NCBI GenBank assembly: GCA_963540515.1
Contig: CAUTNA010000006.1
Coordinates: forward strand, 1-53,585
DNA from: JAFGMC01 sp963540515
GTDB taxonomy: Bacteria; Pseudomonadota; Alphaproteobacteria; Rs-D84
Length of the DNA: 53,585 nt
Direction of reading: 5' to 3'
Shown: piece after piece, positions 8,842 to 19,742 of the stretch
Numbering within the stretch: position 1 is the first letter of the stretch
Layout: each line of letters begins with the position of its first letter
Made by a program: the position numbers and the translations under genes
The notes under the pieces: generated by a model
The model's database searches: none
Told to the model about the DNA's origin: nothing
Seen by the model: only the letters and a program-made list of their open reading frames with translations

Positions 8842-11800
8842 ATGAAACAATTAAAGAAATATTTGTTTTTATGTTTAATTTTGTTTAATTTACCAGCTTT
8901 TGGTTCGGCAGAAAATCCAGATCAAGATTTTGTTGGAATTTTAAATACATTGAATTATCCAGATAGTGTTACAATTGATGGAGGAACTTGGTTTTCAGCA
9001 GATGGAATTAATGTTGAAAATAGTCTTTTTGTTGGATCTCAATATAATTCTGGTGATCCGATTAGATCTTTATATATAAATACTCCAGGTAAAACTTTTT
9101 CTCTTAAATCTAGAAATAAGAAAGATATAACTGTAAAAGGTAAATTAGATTTACAGTTAGGTTATAATTTTACTCTTGGTGGTGAAAATAATACAAAAAG
9201 ATCTAATTTAACTATTGGTGCCATAAATAATTTAGGAAATTTAAAACTTGTTAATATTGATATACTGACAATGAATAAAATTGACAGTACTATTAATGGA
9301 ACAATATTCAATAAAAGAGGTGCAAGTTTTAGTGCGGATGTTAATAGTGCAATTTTGAAGAGCATAGATAATAAAGGTGATTTTAATTTAGAATCATCTG
9401 GAAAAGTTGAGTTGGTAAGTTTTAGTAATGAGGGTAAAGTAAATATAAAAGGATCTGAAGTTAAGTTTAGTGAAAATATTAGTAATAAAGGTGATTTTAC
9501 TTGGAACACTCCTAAAGTTATTGCTTCCTCATCTGGCTCTGGTATTGTAAATAGTGGAGATATGACTTTCAAGGGATCGAATGTAGAAATTGATTCTAAA
9601 ATTGATCATAGAGCTGGGTTATTAAAATTTGAAAATCTTGCAAATTTGACTTTGAAAAAATCTTTATTCAGTCAGTCAAATATAGAAGGAAAAGTATTAG
9701 GTGCTAGTACTTTTGAAGATGATTTTAATTTAGAAAATATGGGTGAAAATAAAATATTTAAGTGGGAGACAGGTACTATTAATTTTACAAAAGAAAAAGC
9801 TCCAAGTTTTTATAATCTGGTTAATAAACTTAGGTCTTTTAGTTTAAAGGTAAATAATGGAGGAGTTGTTTTTGGTAAAATTGTTAATGAGAGTGGAAAA
9901 ACTGAGATAATTGCAAAGACTATAATGGTAGAAGGTGATGTTGAAAATCGTAGCAAAGATGGTAATGAGCTTTTATTAACTTCAACTGGTGGTGATACTC
10001 TTATAAAAGGTGATTTAACTCTTCATTATAGAAATAAAATTCTCTCTAGTGGAGATATTATTTTAGGAAAGTATGATGGTAGTGGTAATTATATCAATGG
10101 TGGAAATATAAAAAATAATGGTGAAACTATACTTTCTGGGAAAAATATAACAATAAATAATATACTTGGTTTAAGTTCTTATAATAATCCTGATCATCCA
10201 TCTCTTACTATTAGAGCTGATAATAATTCTGGTAAAGTATCAATAAATAATCTTACAAATGATAGAGGTTTTACACAAGTTGAAGGACATAATATTGATA
10301 TAAAAGGTGATATTGAGTCTCGTGCATATAAAGATTCTGATATACAACAATTAAGGACTCTTATAAAAGGTAATTTACTTAGTAATAGTAGTAAAATAAA
10401 AATAGGTTCTGTAATTGTAAAAAATGGTAGGGTTGATATAGAGGGAAATAAAGATTTAGATATATCTAAAAATGTATTTGTAGAAAAAGGAAAAGGTGTT
10501 TTAAATATTGGTGGTGCAATAAGTAATATAAATATAAAAGGTAATTTAAAAGCAAATTCGCTTACTGCTAATTCTTCTCAACTTGGTGTAAATGATTCTT
10601 TAGGAAGATTGAATTTAACAACAAATGGCTTAGTTAGTTTAAAAGCAAAAACAATAGAGTTAGGAGATATTAAATTAAATGAAGAAGTTGGAAAGAATAT
10701 AAGTTTAGAATCTACTGATTTAAATGCTTCTATAAAAGTTAAAAATGATGTTATGGTTAAAAATAATACATTAACTTTTACTGGAACTGATAAAACAAAA
10801 TTAGTAGTTGGTGGAAGATTATATTTAGATGATGGAGCGATAGTAAATTTAAAAAAAATTATAAGTGCTGAACTTGATCATCTTAAAATGCATATAAATA
10901 GTTTGCTTAAAACAGAAAAAACTAAATCAATTATAACCAAAAACGGTATAGATATTGGTGGAGATTTAACATTTGATACTTCTGCTGTAAAAGGTTTAGT
11001 TATTGGAAGAGATTCGTTTGAATTAAATTCTGGTAGTTTTATACAGATAGCGGGTAATTTAAATGTTTCTTCTGGTAAAAAATTAGTTATAAATGCTAAA
11101 GGAAATATATCTGTTTTCAAAAATTCTAATATAGATGGAATATCAGAAATTACTTCAGATGAGGGTTCTATTAATTTAAAAAAAGGTATAAATTATTTAG
11201 TTGTTGGAAATAATGGTTCTTTAAAAACAAAATCAAAAGATTTTATTGCTGGTAAAATTCAAAATAATAACAGGATAAATATAGAATCAGATGGTGGTGT
11301 TAATATTGATGAATATGTAAGTGGTGGTATAAACAGTCGTTTTAAATCAAAGTCAAAAAATTTTGTGGCGAGCATTATTGAAAACTCTAATGAAATGGAT
11401 ATTGTATCTAATAAACTTAGTAAATTTGGTACATATAAAGGAAAAAATAATAGTAATTTAAATCTTTTATCAGATAAGTTTGTAATTGATAGTTTATTTG
11501 AAATTATGCAAGGTAAAGCAAAAATAGAGGCTGATTCTATTGTTAATTCTGGTAATTTTGAGATCAATGGAAATGTTTATCAAGGCAAAGATGATACTTT
11601 TGATACTGGTTCTAAGCTTGTTTTAATGAAGAAGACAGATAAAGGTGTAAATTATGCAAATGCATTGGATATTAAAGCAAATGAATTTAATATAACTGGT
11701 AATTTAATTGCAAAAACAGATTTTAATAATCGTTATAGAAATAAAGCAAATTATACTTTTAATAAAGCAACTCTTAAAGATATTAATGTTGAGAGTGGAT

Positions 11801-14385
11801 CTGGCGTTAATATGAAATCAAACTCTATTGATATGCAAGATATTGAAAATTATGGGGATTTAAAAATATCTGGGGAAAATTCTAAATTTGAAAATATAAC
11901 CAATGATAATGACGCTGACTTAAATATAAATTATACAAATATTAAAACAAATAATATTGATAATTCAGGTAATCTAAATTTTGCTGGAGAAGAAGGAATA
12001 TTTAATCAAATTATAAATAGAGAAAATGGAAAATTTAATTTTGATGTTAAAAAAATAACTGTAAAAGATGAGATTGAAAATTCCGGTCAGATGAATTTGA
12101 AAGGAAAGACTGCTAAGTTTTTAAAGAAAATTACTAATAATAAAAATTTATCTTTGGATTTTGAAGATGTTGAAGGTGATAATATTCTTAATTCTGGTAA
12201 TTTAACCATATCTGGAGAAAGTTCTAAATTTAAAGATGTAGTAAATAATAAACTTTTAAATTTATATTCAAAAATAACAAAACTTAAAAGCCTTACTGTT
12301 TCTGATAATTCTGATACTATTTTAACTGGTAATAAATTAGATATAGAAGAAAATCTTGTTTTAAAGGGTTCAATATCAAATAACTCAAATAAAGCAAAAG
12401 GTGGATTAAAAATTGATTCTGATGATTTAGAATTATCAGCATCTTCAATTAAAACAGAAAGTATAGAAGACTTGATTGGAAAGTTAAAAATTAAAACAAA
12501 TAATTTAGAGGTTTCTGGTGATATTAATTCTGATGTATCTATTTATTCTTTAAGAGATAATAACTTTTTGAACTTAACAGTAGGTGGTTCTATTTTTGAT
12601 GGAGCAAAGCTTTATAATATTGTTTCAATGAAAATTGAAAATGATTATCATTTTGGTAGTAATAGTATTTTAAATTTATTTATTAAGAAGAAATCAGAAT
12701 CTCCAAAATATTGGTCAAGAGTGGAAACAAATCCTTTAAATTTTGGTTCTATTACAAATTATCATACGAATCCAGAACCTTTAGTTAGTATTGGTGGAAA
12801 GTTAATTGGTGGTATAAATGCACCTGGTAGTGGAACTAATAATATATTAAATAATGGTCAATTTGGTGCTCATTTTACAGAAATTGTTGATAGTGGAACT
12901 GCGATTTGGTTATTGAAAGCAGGAAAAGGTATAGAAAATATTGGAAAATTAAATTTAGCAAATGCTATTGTAAAATTCTGTAATGCAGATGGTACACACT
13001 GTTTTAATTATCTTGATTCTTCTCAAGTTGCAGACGCAGAGAAAAATAAAAGAATGTATTTAACTCTTAGGGACACTGATGGAGATGGAAAGCCTGATAG
13101 TGTTTATTTAGTTTTTGATCCTCGTTTTGGTGGACCTTTACAATTGTTAAAAATTCAACCTTTGGTTGCACCAGTTGAAGATTTACGAGTTGGTGAATAT
13201 AAAACAGCAGGTGCAATTGATAATTTAATCGCTTCTAAATTAACTCAAGATAAATTTTATAACAAAACACCTGTTCAAGTTTTAAAAACTTTGTTTACAG
13301 GTACTGAATTTGAGCCATTATCTAATGAAATTTATGAAAGACTTAAACAATATTCTGTTGATAGAAATGGTAAACCTCTGGCAAGACTATCGGGACTTTT
13401 ACAACCAAGGGAAACTGAATTAATTCAAGGTATGATAGCTCTTAATAATCACTTAGATTCAAGAGATTTTGAAGAAAGAATATTTGACGAGTTTTTATGG
13501 AATAGAAATCGTAATTTAAATAAAATTTGGGGTGAAGCAAAATACGGATTTATTAAACAAGACTTAAAAGATGGAGATTTAACTTCTGTTGGTAATAGAT
13601 TTGCTTTATCAGGAGGAATAGATTTTAAACTTGGTGATACAACAATATTTGGACTTACTGGTAGGTTTTCAAGATCTTCTAATGGATATATGGATGATAT
13701 TGATTTAAGGTATGCAGGAAATACTAAAGGAATAAAAGAAGGTAAAGTTAAAACAGATGTGGTTGATACAAATGTATCTGGTGGACTTTATTTATTGCAA
13801 ATCTTAGATCAAGATGTTCGTCTTTATATAAATGGTTTAATTGGACTTGATTTGATAGATGTTGAAAGAGAACAAAATTATTTATCAAAGATAAAAGGAA
13901 ACGGTTCTTCATTATCTGTCTCATCTGAATGGGGATTAATGCATAATATTGCTTATCAATATGTAGTTGGTAATTTCTTTTTGAGAGGTGGTTATAACTT
14001 TGGGCTTAGTGTAAATGAAAGGTTTAAATCAGGAAATACTTACTCTGATATTGAAGGTGATGGTTATCTTATGTTAACCCCTGGATATTCTTTAATGTTT
14101 GATAAAAGAATTTATACATCTTACTGGTTCCAAGTAAAGCCTCATTTATCCCTTGGTGTTGAATATGATATTCTTGGACAACCAAAAACAACAGATTTTA
14201 AATTTGCTAATGCTGTTGATTATACACAATATGATACTTTTATAGATAAGTTCTGGGCAAATGGTATTGCAGGAATTGAATTATTATCAGCAAATGGATG
14301 GCAAGCAGGAATTGATTATAGGTACTATTATAATCATAGTATTCAAGCACATAATATAAGGTTATCTGGTTCATATAGATTCTAG
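8842..14385 (+). CDS. autotransporter adhesin-like outer-membrane protein
   Basis: The ATG at 8842 is preferred over an upstream TTG because AAGGTG precedes it and a signal peptide follows at once (MKQLKKYLFLCLILFNLPAFGSA). The 1847-residue protein has a very long passenger of short Asn/Gly/Ser-rich beta-helix repeats of the type N-S-G-N-L-x-I-x-G. A regular block at about nt 11,790-12,290 alternates 'ENSGNLxISGE' and 'KFxxIxNN' motifs. At about nt 13,070 is a DTDGDGKPDS segment. The last 300 residues form an autotransporter-type barrel (WGEAKYGFIKQ... ending SGSYRF) with a C-terminal Phe. Cys are almost absent from the passenger. The predicted role is a surface adhesin or matrix protein; the ligand is unknown. 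Confidence 0.85.
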   Translation: MKQLKKYLFLCLILFNLPAFGSAENPDQDFVGILNTLNYPDSVTIDGGTWFSADGINVENSLFVGSQYNSGDPIRSLYINTPGKTFSLKSRNKKDITVKGKLDLQLGYNFTLGGENNTKRSNLTIGAINNLGNLKLVNIDILTMNKIDSTINGTIFNKRGASFSADVNSAILKSIDNKGDFNLESSGKVELVSFSNEGKVNIKGSEVKFSENISNKGDFTWNTPKVIASSSGSGIVNSGDMTFKGSNVEIDSKIDHRAGLLKFENLANLTLKKSLFSQSNIEGKVLGASTFEDDFNLENMGENKIFKWETGTINFTKEKAPSFYNLVNKLRSFSLKVNNGGVVFGKIVNESGKTEIIAKTIMVEGDVENRSKDGNELLLTSTGGDTLIKGDLTLHYRNKILSSGDIILGKYDGSGNYINGGNIKNNGETILSGKNITINNILGLSSYNNPDHPSLTIRADNNSGKVSINNLTNDRGFTQVEGHNIDIKGDIESRAYKDSDIQQLRTLIKGNLLSNSSKIKIGSVIVKNGRVDIEGNKDLDISKNVFVEKGKGVLNIGGAISNINIKGNLKANSLTANSSQLGVNDSLGRLNLTTNGLVSLKAKTIELGDIKLNEEVGKNISLESTDLNASIKVKNDVMVKNNTLTFTGTDKTKLVVGGRLYLDDGAIVNLKKIISAELDHLKMHINSLLKTEKTKSIITKNGIDIGGDLTFDTSAVKGLVIGRDSFELNSGSFIQIAGNLNVSSGKKLVINAKGNISVFKNSNIDGISEITSDEGSINLKKGINYLVVGNNGSLKTKSKDFIAGKIQNNNRINIESDGGVNIDEYVSGGINSRFKSKSKNFVASIIENSNEMDIVSNKLSKFGTYKGKNNSNLNLLSDKFVIDSLFEIMQGKAKIEADSIVNSGNFEINGNVYQGKDDTFDTGSKLVLMKKTDKGVNYANALDIKANEFNITGNLIAKTDFNNRYRNKANYTFNKATLKDINVESGSGVNMKSNSIDMQDIENYGDLKISGENSKFENITNDNDADLNINYTNIKTNNIDNSGNLNFAGEEGIFNQIINRENGKFNFDVKKITVKDEIENSGQMNLKGKTAKFLKKITNNKNLSLDFEDVEGDNILNSGNLTISGESSKFKDVVNNKLLNLYSKITKLKSLTVSDNSDTILTGNKLDIEENLVLKGSISNNSNKAKGGLKIDSDDLELSASSIKTESIEDLIGKLKIKTNNLEVSGDINSDVSIYSLRDNNFLNLTVGGSIFDGAKLYNIVSMKIENDYHFGSNSILNLFIKKKSESPKYWSRVETNPLNFGSITNYHTNPEPLVSIGGKLIGGINAPGSGTNNILNNGQFGAHFTEIVDSGTAIWLLKAGKGIENIGKLNLANAIVKFCNADGTHCFNYLDSSQVADAEKNKRMYLTLRDTDGDGKPDSVYLVFDPRFGGPLQLLKIQPLVAPVEDLRVGEYKTAGAIDNLIASKLTQDKFYNKTPVQVLKTLFTGTEFEPLSNEIYERLKQYSVDRNGKPLARLSGLLQPRETELIQGMIALNNHLDSRDFEERIFDEFLWNRNRNLNKIWGEAKYGFIKQDLKDGDLTSVGNRFALSGGIDFKLGDTTIFGLTGRFSRSSNGYMDDIDLRYAGNTKGIKEGKVKTDVVDTNVSGGLYLLQILDQDVRLYINGLIGLDLIDVEREQNYLSKIKGNGSSLSVSSEWGLMHNIAYQYVVGNFFLRGGYNFGLSVNERFKSGNTYSDIEGDGYLMLTPGYSLMFDKRIYTSYWFQVKPHLSLGVEYDILGQPKTTDFKFANAVDYTQYDTFIDKFWANGIAGIELLSANGWQAGIDYRYYYNHSIQAHNIRLSGSYRF

Positions 14386-14477
14386 GTAATATATATTTAT
14401 TCTTGAAAGTATTTGTTTTTTTAGCTAAATTTTAACCTAAAAAAGAGTTTATTAAATAAATATTTAGGAAAATAAAA

Positions 14478-15782
14478 ATGAAAAAATTGTTAGTTCTAAT
14501 TGTACTTTTAACTCCAATTTCTGTTTTTTCAAAAGAACTAAAGAAAGAACCTGTAAAACATTTAACAGATGAGCAAATATATGAACAATTAAAAAAATTT
14601 GCTTTAGTTTTTCAGATGGCAAGAAATTCTTTTGTTGAAGAAGTTGATGAAAAGAAAATGTTAGAAGGTGCAATGAATGGAATGTTAGAGGCATTGGATC
14701 CACATTCTTCTTATTTATCAAAAGATGATTTCAAAGATTTTACAGATAGATCTCGTGGTGAATTTGGAGGACTTGGTATTCAAGTTACATCAGATAAAGG
14801 TGCGATAAGGGTTATTTCTCCAATAGATGATACACCAGCATATAAAGCTGGTATTAAAGCAGGGGACTATGTTACTCATATTGATGGAGAGCAAGTTTTT
14901 GAGATGACTTTAAATCAAGCTGTTAAAAAAATGAAAGGAAAGCCTGGAACAAAGGTTAAATTAACTATCGTTTCTGAAAATTTACCAGAACCAAAAGTTG
15001 TTGTTTTAAAACGTGCTATTATAAAAGTTAAGTCTGTAAAATTTGAAGAAAAAGGTGATGATAAAAAAATAGGCTATATTCGTATATCTGATTTTGGCGC
15101 AACTACAACCAAAGAATTAAAAGATGCAATTTCTAAATTAGAAAAGAAAAAAGTTTTAGGTTATGTTTTAGATTTACGTAACAATCCTGGTGGATATTTA
15201 TCTACTGCTATAGAAGTATCTGATGTATTTTTAGATTCTGGAGAAATTGTTTCAACAAGAGGTAAAGATAAAAAAGATATAGCCAGAAGTATGGCAACAA
15301 AAGGTGATTTAATAAATGGAAAGCCAATTGTTGTTTTAATAAATCATGGATCTGCTTCAGCATCTGAAATTGTAGCAGGGGCATTACAAGATAACAAACG
15401 AGGACTTGTTATGGGCTCTCAAAGTTTTGGAAAAGGAAGTGTTCAACAACAAAAACCTCTTGGTGATGGTACAGCAATACATATAACTATTGCTCGTTAT
15501 TATACTCCAAGTGGACGATCCATCCAGACAGAAGGTATAACACCAGATATAGAGGTATTACAAGGAAAACTTGAAATTCTAGAGAAGAAACAAAGTGTTT
15601 ATTCAGAAGCCTCTTTTAAAAATGCACTTAAAAATGAAGAAAGTAAGAAAAATAAGGATAGTGATAAAAAAGAGACAGAAGAAGAAAAATTAAAAGAAGA
15701 TTATCAATTAGAACGTGGTTTGGATATGGTACGCGCTATGTCTAAAATGATTAAAATTGAAAAAACAGATTCAAAGAAATAA
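14478..15782 (+). CDS. ctpA: carboxyl-terminal processing protease CtpA/Prc (S41)
   Basis: A signal peptide (MKKLLVLIVLLTPISVFS) sends this 434-residue serine protease to the periplasm. A PDZ domain at about residues 95-175 (GGLGIQV, then AGIKAGDYV) selects substrate C termini. The S41 core has DLRNNPGGYL and then GSASASE. Ser294 and Lys319 (in FGKGSVQ), 25 residues apart, fit the Ser-Lys catalytic dyad of the family. The Lys/Glu-rich tail is low complexity. The ATG has AGGAAA upstream. Likely tasks are maturation or turnover of envelope proteins. It lies between the autotransporter and nifJ with separate spacing on both sides. Confidence 0.93.
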   Translation: MKKLLVLIVLLTPISVFSKELKKEPVKHLTDEQIYEQLKKFALVFQMARNSFVEEVDEKKMLEGAMNGMLEALDPHSSYLSKDDFKDFTDRSRGEFGGLGIQVTSDKGAIRVISPIDDTPAYKAGIKAGDYVTHIDGEQVFEMTLNQAVKKMKGKPGTKVKLTIVSENLPEPKVVVLKRAIIKVKSVKFEEKGDDKKIGYIRISDFGATTTKELKDAISKLEKKKVLGYVLDLRNNPGGYLSTAIEVSDVFLDSGEIVSTRGKDKKDIARSMATKGDLINGKPIVVLINHGSASASEIVAGALQDNKRGLVMGSQSFGKGSVQQQKPLGDGTAIHITIARYYTPSGRSIQTEGITPDIEVLQGKLEILEKKQSVYSEASFKNALKNEESKKNKDSDKKETEEEKLKEDYQLERGLDMVRAMSKMIKIEKTDSKK

Positions 15783-15809
15783 AAGTATTTTTAGAAAAGG
15801 ATGTTAAAT

Positions 15810-18800
15810 ATGTCAAGTTTAATAGTAGATGGTAATTGGGCTGCAGCAGATGTTGCGTATAGAGTTAGTGAGTTTGCTGCAATTTATCCGATAACTCCAA
15901 GTAGTACAATGGGAGAACTTGCGGATGAATGGGCAAATCAAAAGAAAAAAAATATTTGGGGAACCGTACCAAGTATTATAGAAATGCAATCTGAAGCGGG
16001 AGCATCTGGTGCTATGCATGGTGCTTTACAGATGGGTGTTATGGCAACTACATTTACAGCTTCCCAAGGTCTTCTTTTAATGATACCAAATATGTATAAA
16101 ATTGCAGGTGAACAAACACCTTTTGTAATGCATGTTGCTGCACGCGCACTTGCTACCCATGCTCTTTCTATTTTTGGTGATCATAGTGATGTTATGGCGG
16201 TTCGTTCAACTGGTTTTGCTTTGCTTTCAAGTCATAGTGTTCAACAAGCTCATGATATGGCTGCAATAGCACATGCTTCAACTCTTATATCACGAGTTCC
16301 ATTTTTACACTTTTTCGATGGTTTTAGAACAAGTCATGAAGAATCAAAATTAGAAAGACTTCAGGATGATACTTTAAAAGAGTTAGTCCCACAAAATTAT
16401 ATGTTAAAGTCAAGAAATAAAGGACTTTCTCCAGAGAATCCAAAAATTAGAGGAACTGCACAAAATCCTGATGTTTTCTTTCAATCTCGTGAAGCATCAA
16501 ACTCTCTTTATATGGAACTTCCAGATATTGTTCAATCTGTTATGGATAAGTTTTATAAATTAACAGGAAGAAAATATGGTTTAGTTGAATATGTTGGTGA
16601 TAAAGATGCAGAAAATATAATTGTTTCTATGGGTAGTAGTTGTGAGACAATCGATGAAACTATTTCTTTCTTAAAATCAAAAACAGCACTTATAAAAATA
16701 CATTTATTTAACCCATTCCCTGTAAAAATGTTTTTAAATGCTCTTCCAAAAACAGTAAAAAGAATTGCTGTTTTAGATAGAGTTAAAGAATCTGGTTCAA
16801 TTGGTGAACCATTATACCAAAATATTCGTTCAATAGTAGATTCTTCTGTTAAAGTTTTTGGTGGAAGATATGGACTTGGATCAAAAGAATTTAATCCTCG
16901 TGATGTAAAAGCAATAATTGATAATTTAGAAAATGATACTCTTCATCATAATTTTACAGTTGGTATAGAAGATGATTTGACAAATTTATCTCTTAAAACT
17001 GATAAAAGTTTTTCTATAGAAGATGATTCAATAAAAACCTCTATTTTATATGGTATAGGAAGTGATGGTACGGTTGGAGCTGTAAAAAATATTGTTAAAA
17101 TAGTTGGTGATAATTCTGATCTTTATCCACAATCTTATGCAGTATATGATTCTAAAAAATCTGGCGGACTTACTGCATCTCATATTCGTTTTTCAAACTC
17201 TCCTATAAAAAGTCAATATTTGGTTGAATCTGCTGATTTCATAAGTGTTTCTAATTTTGTGATTGCACAAAGATTTGATACTTTTAAATCGTTGAGATGT
17301 GGTGGAACTGTTATGATAAATACAGGTCTTGATCCAAAAATTGCATTTGAATCTCTGCCAATACCATCTCAAGAAAGACTTATAGAAGCAAAAGCAAAAG
17401 TTTATTTCTTAGATGCTAATAAGGCAGCACGAGAACTTGGACTTGGAAATAGAATCAATACTTTTATAATGCTTAACTTTTTTAATTTAACAAAAGTGAT
17501 AGATCCAAAAATTGCGAAAGATTCTGCAAAAAGTGCAATAGAGAAAACCTATAAGAAAAAAGGTATGGATATTGTAAAAGCAAACTGGATGGCTGTTGAT
17601 AAAGCAATAGAATATTTACAAGAATTTATATTACCAGAAAAAGCGTCAGGTAATATTCTTGATTTTATACCATCTATGACAGAAAACACTCCTTCTAATA
17701 TTGCAAATACTTTAGGTAAAATTGCAGGTGGAAGAGGGGATGAACTTCCTGTATCTGTATTTAAAATTGATGGACAGTTTGGTGGTGGCGAATATCCAGT
17801 TGGTACATCTAAGTATGAAAAAAGAGCAATATCTAATCAAGTTGCGAAATGTGATTTAGATAAATGTATTCAGTGTGGTAAATGTTCAATGTTGTGTCCT
17901 CATGCTGCAATTCGTTTTAAAGTTTTAAATTCTTCACAAATAGAAGAGGCAAGAAAAGAAGGATTAAAAGTAGTTCCAATGAAAACCCCAGAACTTGGAC
18001 AAGATTTATTCTTTTCTTTAACAATCTCTCCAGCTGATTGTACAGGATGTTCTGTATGTGTCGTTAATTGTCCTGTAAAAGCATTAGATATGGTTGATAT
18101 TATGGATGTAAAAGAAGAAGGACAAAAACAATTTGATTATGCTGTTAAATTACCAGATTTCGATAGAGAAAAATTAAATTTAAATATTCCAAAACATATT
18201 GAATTATTACCTCATTATTTTGAGTTTTCTGGCGCATGTGCAGGATGTGGTGAAACACCTTATATAAAAATGTTAACTCATTTATTTGGTGATCATATGG
18301 TAGTTGCAAATGCAACAGGTTGTTCATCAATTTATGGTGGAAACTTACCAACAACTCCTTGGACTTGTGATTTAAATGGAAGAGGTCCAGTTTGGTCAAA
18401 CTCATTATTTGAAGATAATGCAGAGTATGGACTTGGAATGAAAATTGCTTTAAAGCAAAAAAGAGACTCTTTAAAGACTTTACTTACAGATTTAGGTATA
18501 GAAAATCTTGATAAAATTATGGAAGAAAAAGATATAGAAAAACAAAGATTAAATAAAAAATCTTTGACAGAAAAGTTATCTTCTATCCAAGGTGATAAGG
18601 CAAGACTTGCAGAAACTTTATTAGATTCACTTATTGATAAATCTGTATGGATAATTGGTGGAGATGGTTGGGCATACGATATTGGTTATGGTGGACTTGA
18701 TCATGTCTTGCATAGTGGTGAGAATATAAATATTCTTGTTTTAGATACAGAAGGATATTCTAATACTGGAGGACAGCAATCTAAATCAACTCCGTTTGGT

Positions 18801-19295
18801 GCAAGTATGAAATTTGCAATGGGTGGTAAGGAACATGCAAAGAAAGATTTAGGTATGATTGCTATGATGTCTGGAGCATATGTTGCACAAATTTCTTTAG
18901 GTGCTAATCCATCTCAAGCAATAAAAGCATTTAGAGAGGCTGAAAGTTTTAATGGACCTTCTATAATACTTGCTTATAGTCCTTGTATTGCACATGGTTT
19001 TGCTTTGAAAGATGGAGTTCAACATCAAAATCAGATGGTTTCCTCTGGTGCTTGGTCTCTTTATAGATTTAATCCAGATTTAATAAAAGAAGGATCCTCT
19101 CCTTTGATGCTTGATTCTAAAAATTCTTCAGATAATTTAGAAGATGTTTTAAAGACAGAAGCCAGATTTATGGCGGCAAAAGCTATAAACTCTAATTTTG
19201 ATGATTTAGTTGAAAGTGCTAAATTTAGTAATAAATATAGAGAAAAATTTAGAGATCATATAGCAAACTTTAAATTTTCATCAGAGGACAAATAG
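15810..19295 (+). CDS. nifJ: pyruvate:ferredoxin (flavodoxin) oxidoreductase, single chain
   Basis: This is the homodimeric-type enzyme that oxidises pyruvate to acetyl-CoA and CO2 and reduces ferredoxin or flavodoxin. All domains are fused: an N-terminal pyruvate-binding part (AIYPITPSSTMGELADEW), the gamma-like GGEYPVGTSKYEKR segment, two 4Fe-4S motifs (CIQCGKCSMLCP near residue 685 and CTGCSVCVVNCP near 745) and the thiamine-diphosphate site (GGDGWAYDIGYGGLDH near 953, then TEGYSNTGGQQSKSTPFG). Length (about 1161) is normal. The ATG at 15810 is chosen because AAAAGG sits nine bases upstream; the ATG at 15801 abuts it. Its presence implies anaerobic or microaerophilic pyruvate metabolism. 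The BamE-like gene begins eight bases after its stop. Confidence 0.97.
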   Translation: MSSLIVDGNWAAADVAYRVSEFAAIYPITPSSTMGELADEWANQKKKNIWGTVPSIIEMQSEAGASGAMHGALQMGVMATTFTASQGLLLMIPNMYKIAGEQTPFVMHVAARALATHALSIFGDHSDVMAVRSTGFALLSSHSVQQAHDMAAIAHASTLISRVPFLHFFDGFRTSHEESKLERLQDDTLKELVPQNYMLKSRNKGLSPENPKIRGTAQNPDVFFQSREASNSLYMELPDIVQSVMDKFYKLTGRKYGLVEYVGDKDAENIIVSMGSSCETIDETISFLKSKTALIKIHLFNPFPVKMFLNALPKTVKRIAVLDRVKESGSIGEPLYQNIRSIVDSSVKVFGGRYGLGSKEFNPRDVKAIIDNLENDTLHHNFTVGIEDDLTNLSLKTDKSFSIEDDSIKTSILYGIGSDGTVGAVKNIVKIVGDNSDLYPQSYAVYDSKKSGGLTASHIRFSNSPIKSQYLVESADFISVSNFVIAQRFDTFKSLRCGGTVMINTGLDPKIAFESLPIPSQERLIEAKAKVYFLDANKAARELGLGNRINTFIMLNFFNLTKVIDPKIAKDSAKSAIEKTYKKKGMDIVKANWMAVDKAIEYLQEFILPEKASGNILDFIPSMTENTPSNIANTLGKIAGGRGDELPVSVFKIDGQFGGGEYPVGTSKYEKRAISNQVAKCDLDKCIQCGKCSMLCPHAAIRFKVLNSSQIEEARKEGLKVVPMKTPELGQDLFFSLTISPADCTGCSVCVVNCPVKALDMVDIMDVKEEGQKQFDYAVKLPDFDREKLNLNIPKHIELLPHYFEFSGACAGCGETPYIKMLTHLFGDHMVVANATGCSSIYGGNLPTTPWTCDLNGRGPVWSNSLFEDNAEYGLGMKIALKQKRDSLKTLLTDLGIENLDKIMEEKDIEKQRLNKKSLTEKLSSIQGDKARLAETLLDSLIDKSVWIIGGDGWAYDIGYGGLDHVLHSGENINILVLDTEGYSNTGGQQSKSTPFGASMKFAMGGKEHAKKDLGMIAMMSGAYVAQISLGANPSQAIKAFREAESFNGPSIILAYSPCIAHGFALKDGVQHQNQMVSSGAWSLYRFNPDLIKEGSSPLMLDSKNSSDNLEDVLKTEARFMAAKAINSNFDDLVESAKFSNKYREKFRDHIANFKFSSEDK

Positions 19296-19302
19296 GTTTG
19301 TA

Positions 19303-19728
19303 GTGAAGAAAATAATTTATCTTTTATGTTTTGTTGTTTTATTTGCTTGTACTTTTCAAGTTAAGCATAGGGGTTATATTTTTCCTAAAGATTTCGAAAA
19401 TTCTATTAATTCTATAAAAACAACAAAACAGTTAAAAGATGTTTTTGGAAGTCCACTAGTTAAAACTATTTATGGTCAAAATGTTTGGGTTTATGCAGGA
19501 ACAGATGAAAACTATAGAGGACCATTTAAAGAAAAGTATACAAATACTACTGTTTTATTTGCTTTGGTAAATGGAAATAATATTATTGAAATAAAGATAC
19601 TTAAAGATAAAGATTTACCTAAAATTGAAATTAATGATGATGAAACGCAAGTTCCAAATGCAATTGATTTAAATGCATTTGAAGAATTGTTTAATAATAT
19701 TGGTAGATTTAAGCCTGCTGGTACTTAA
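19303..19728 (+). CDS. bamE: BamE/SmpA-type outer-membrane lipoprotein
   Basis: The GTG start follows the nifJ stop by eight bases and gives 141 residues. The signal peptide ends in a lipobox (VVLFAC), so Cys16 would be lipidated. The following domain (TKQLKDVFGSPLVKTIYGQNVWVYAG) is the SmpA/OmlA fold of BamE, a helper of the barrel-assembly machinery. The acidic tail beyond residue 105 is extra. The family call is good; whether it is the BAM subunit rather than another SmpA-domain lipoprotein is inference. Confidence 0.8.
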   Translation: MKKIIYLLCFVVLFACTFQVKHRGYIFPKDFENSINSIKTTKQLKDVFGSPLVKTIYGQNVWVYAGTDENYRGPFKEKYTNTTVLFALVNGNNIIEIKILKDKDLPKIEINDDETQVPNAIDLNAFEELFNNIGRFKPAGT

Positions 19729-19742
19729 ATTAAGGAGTTTTT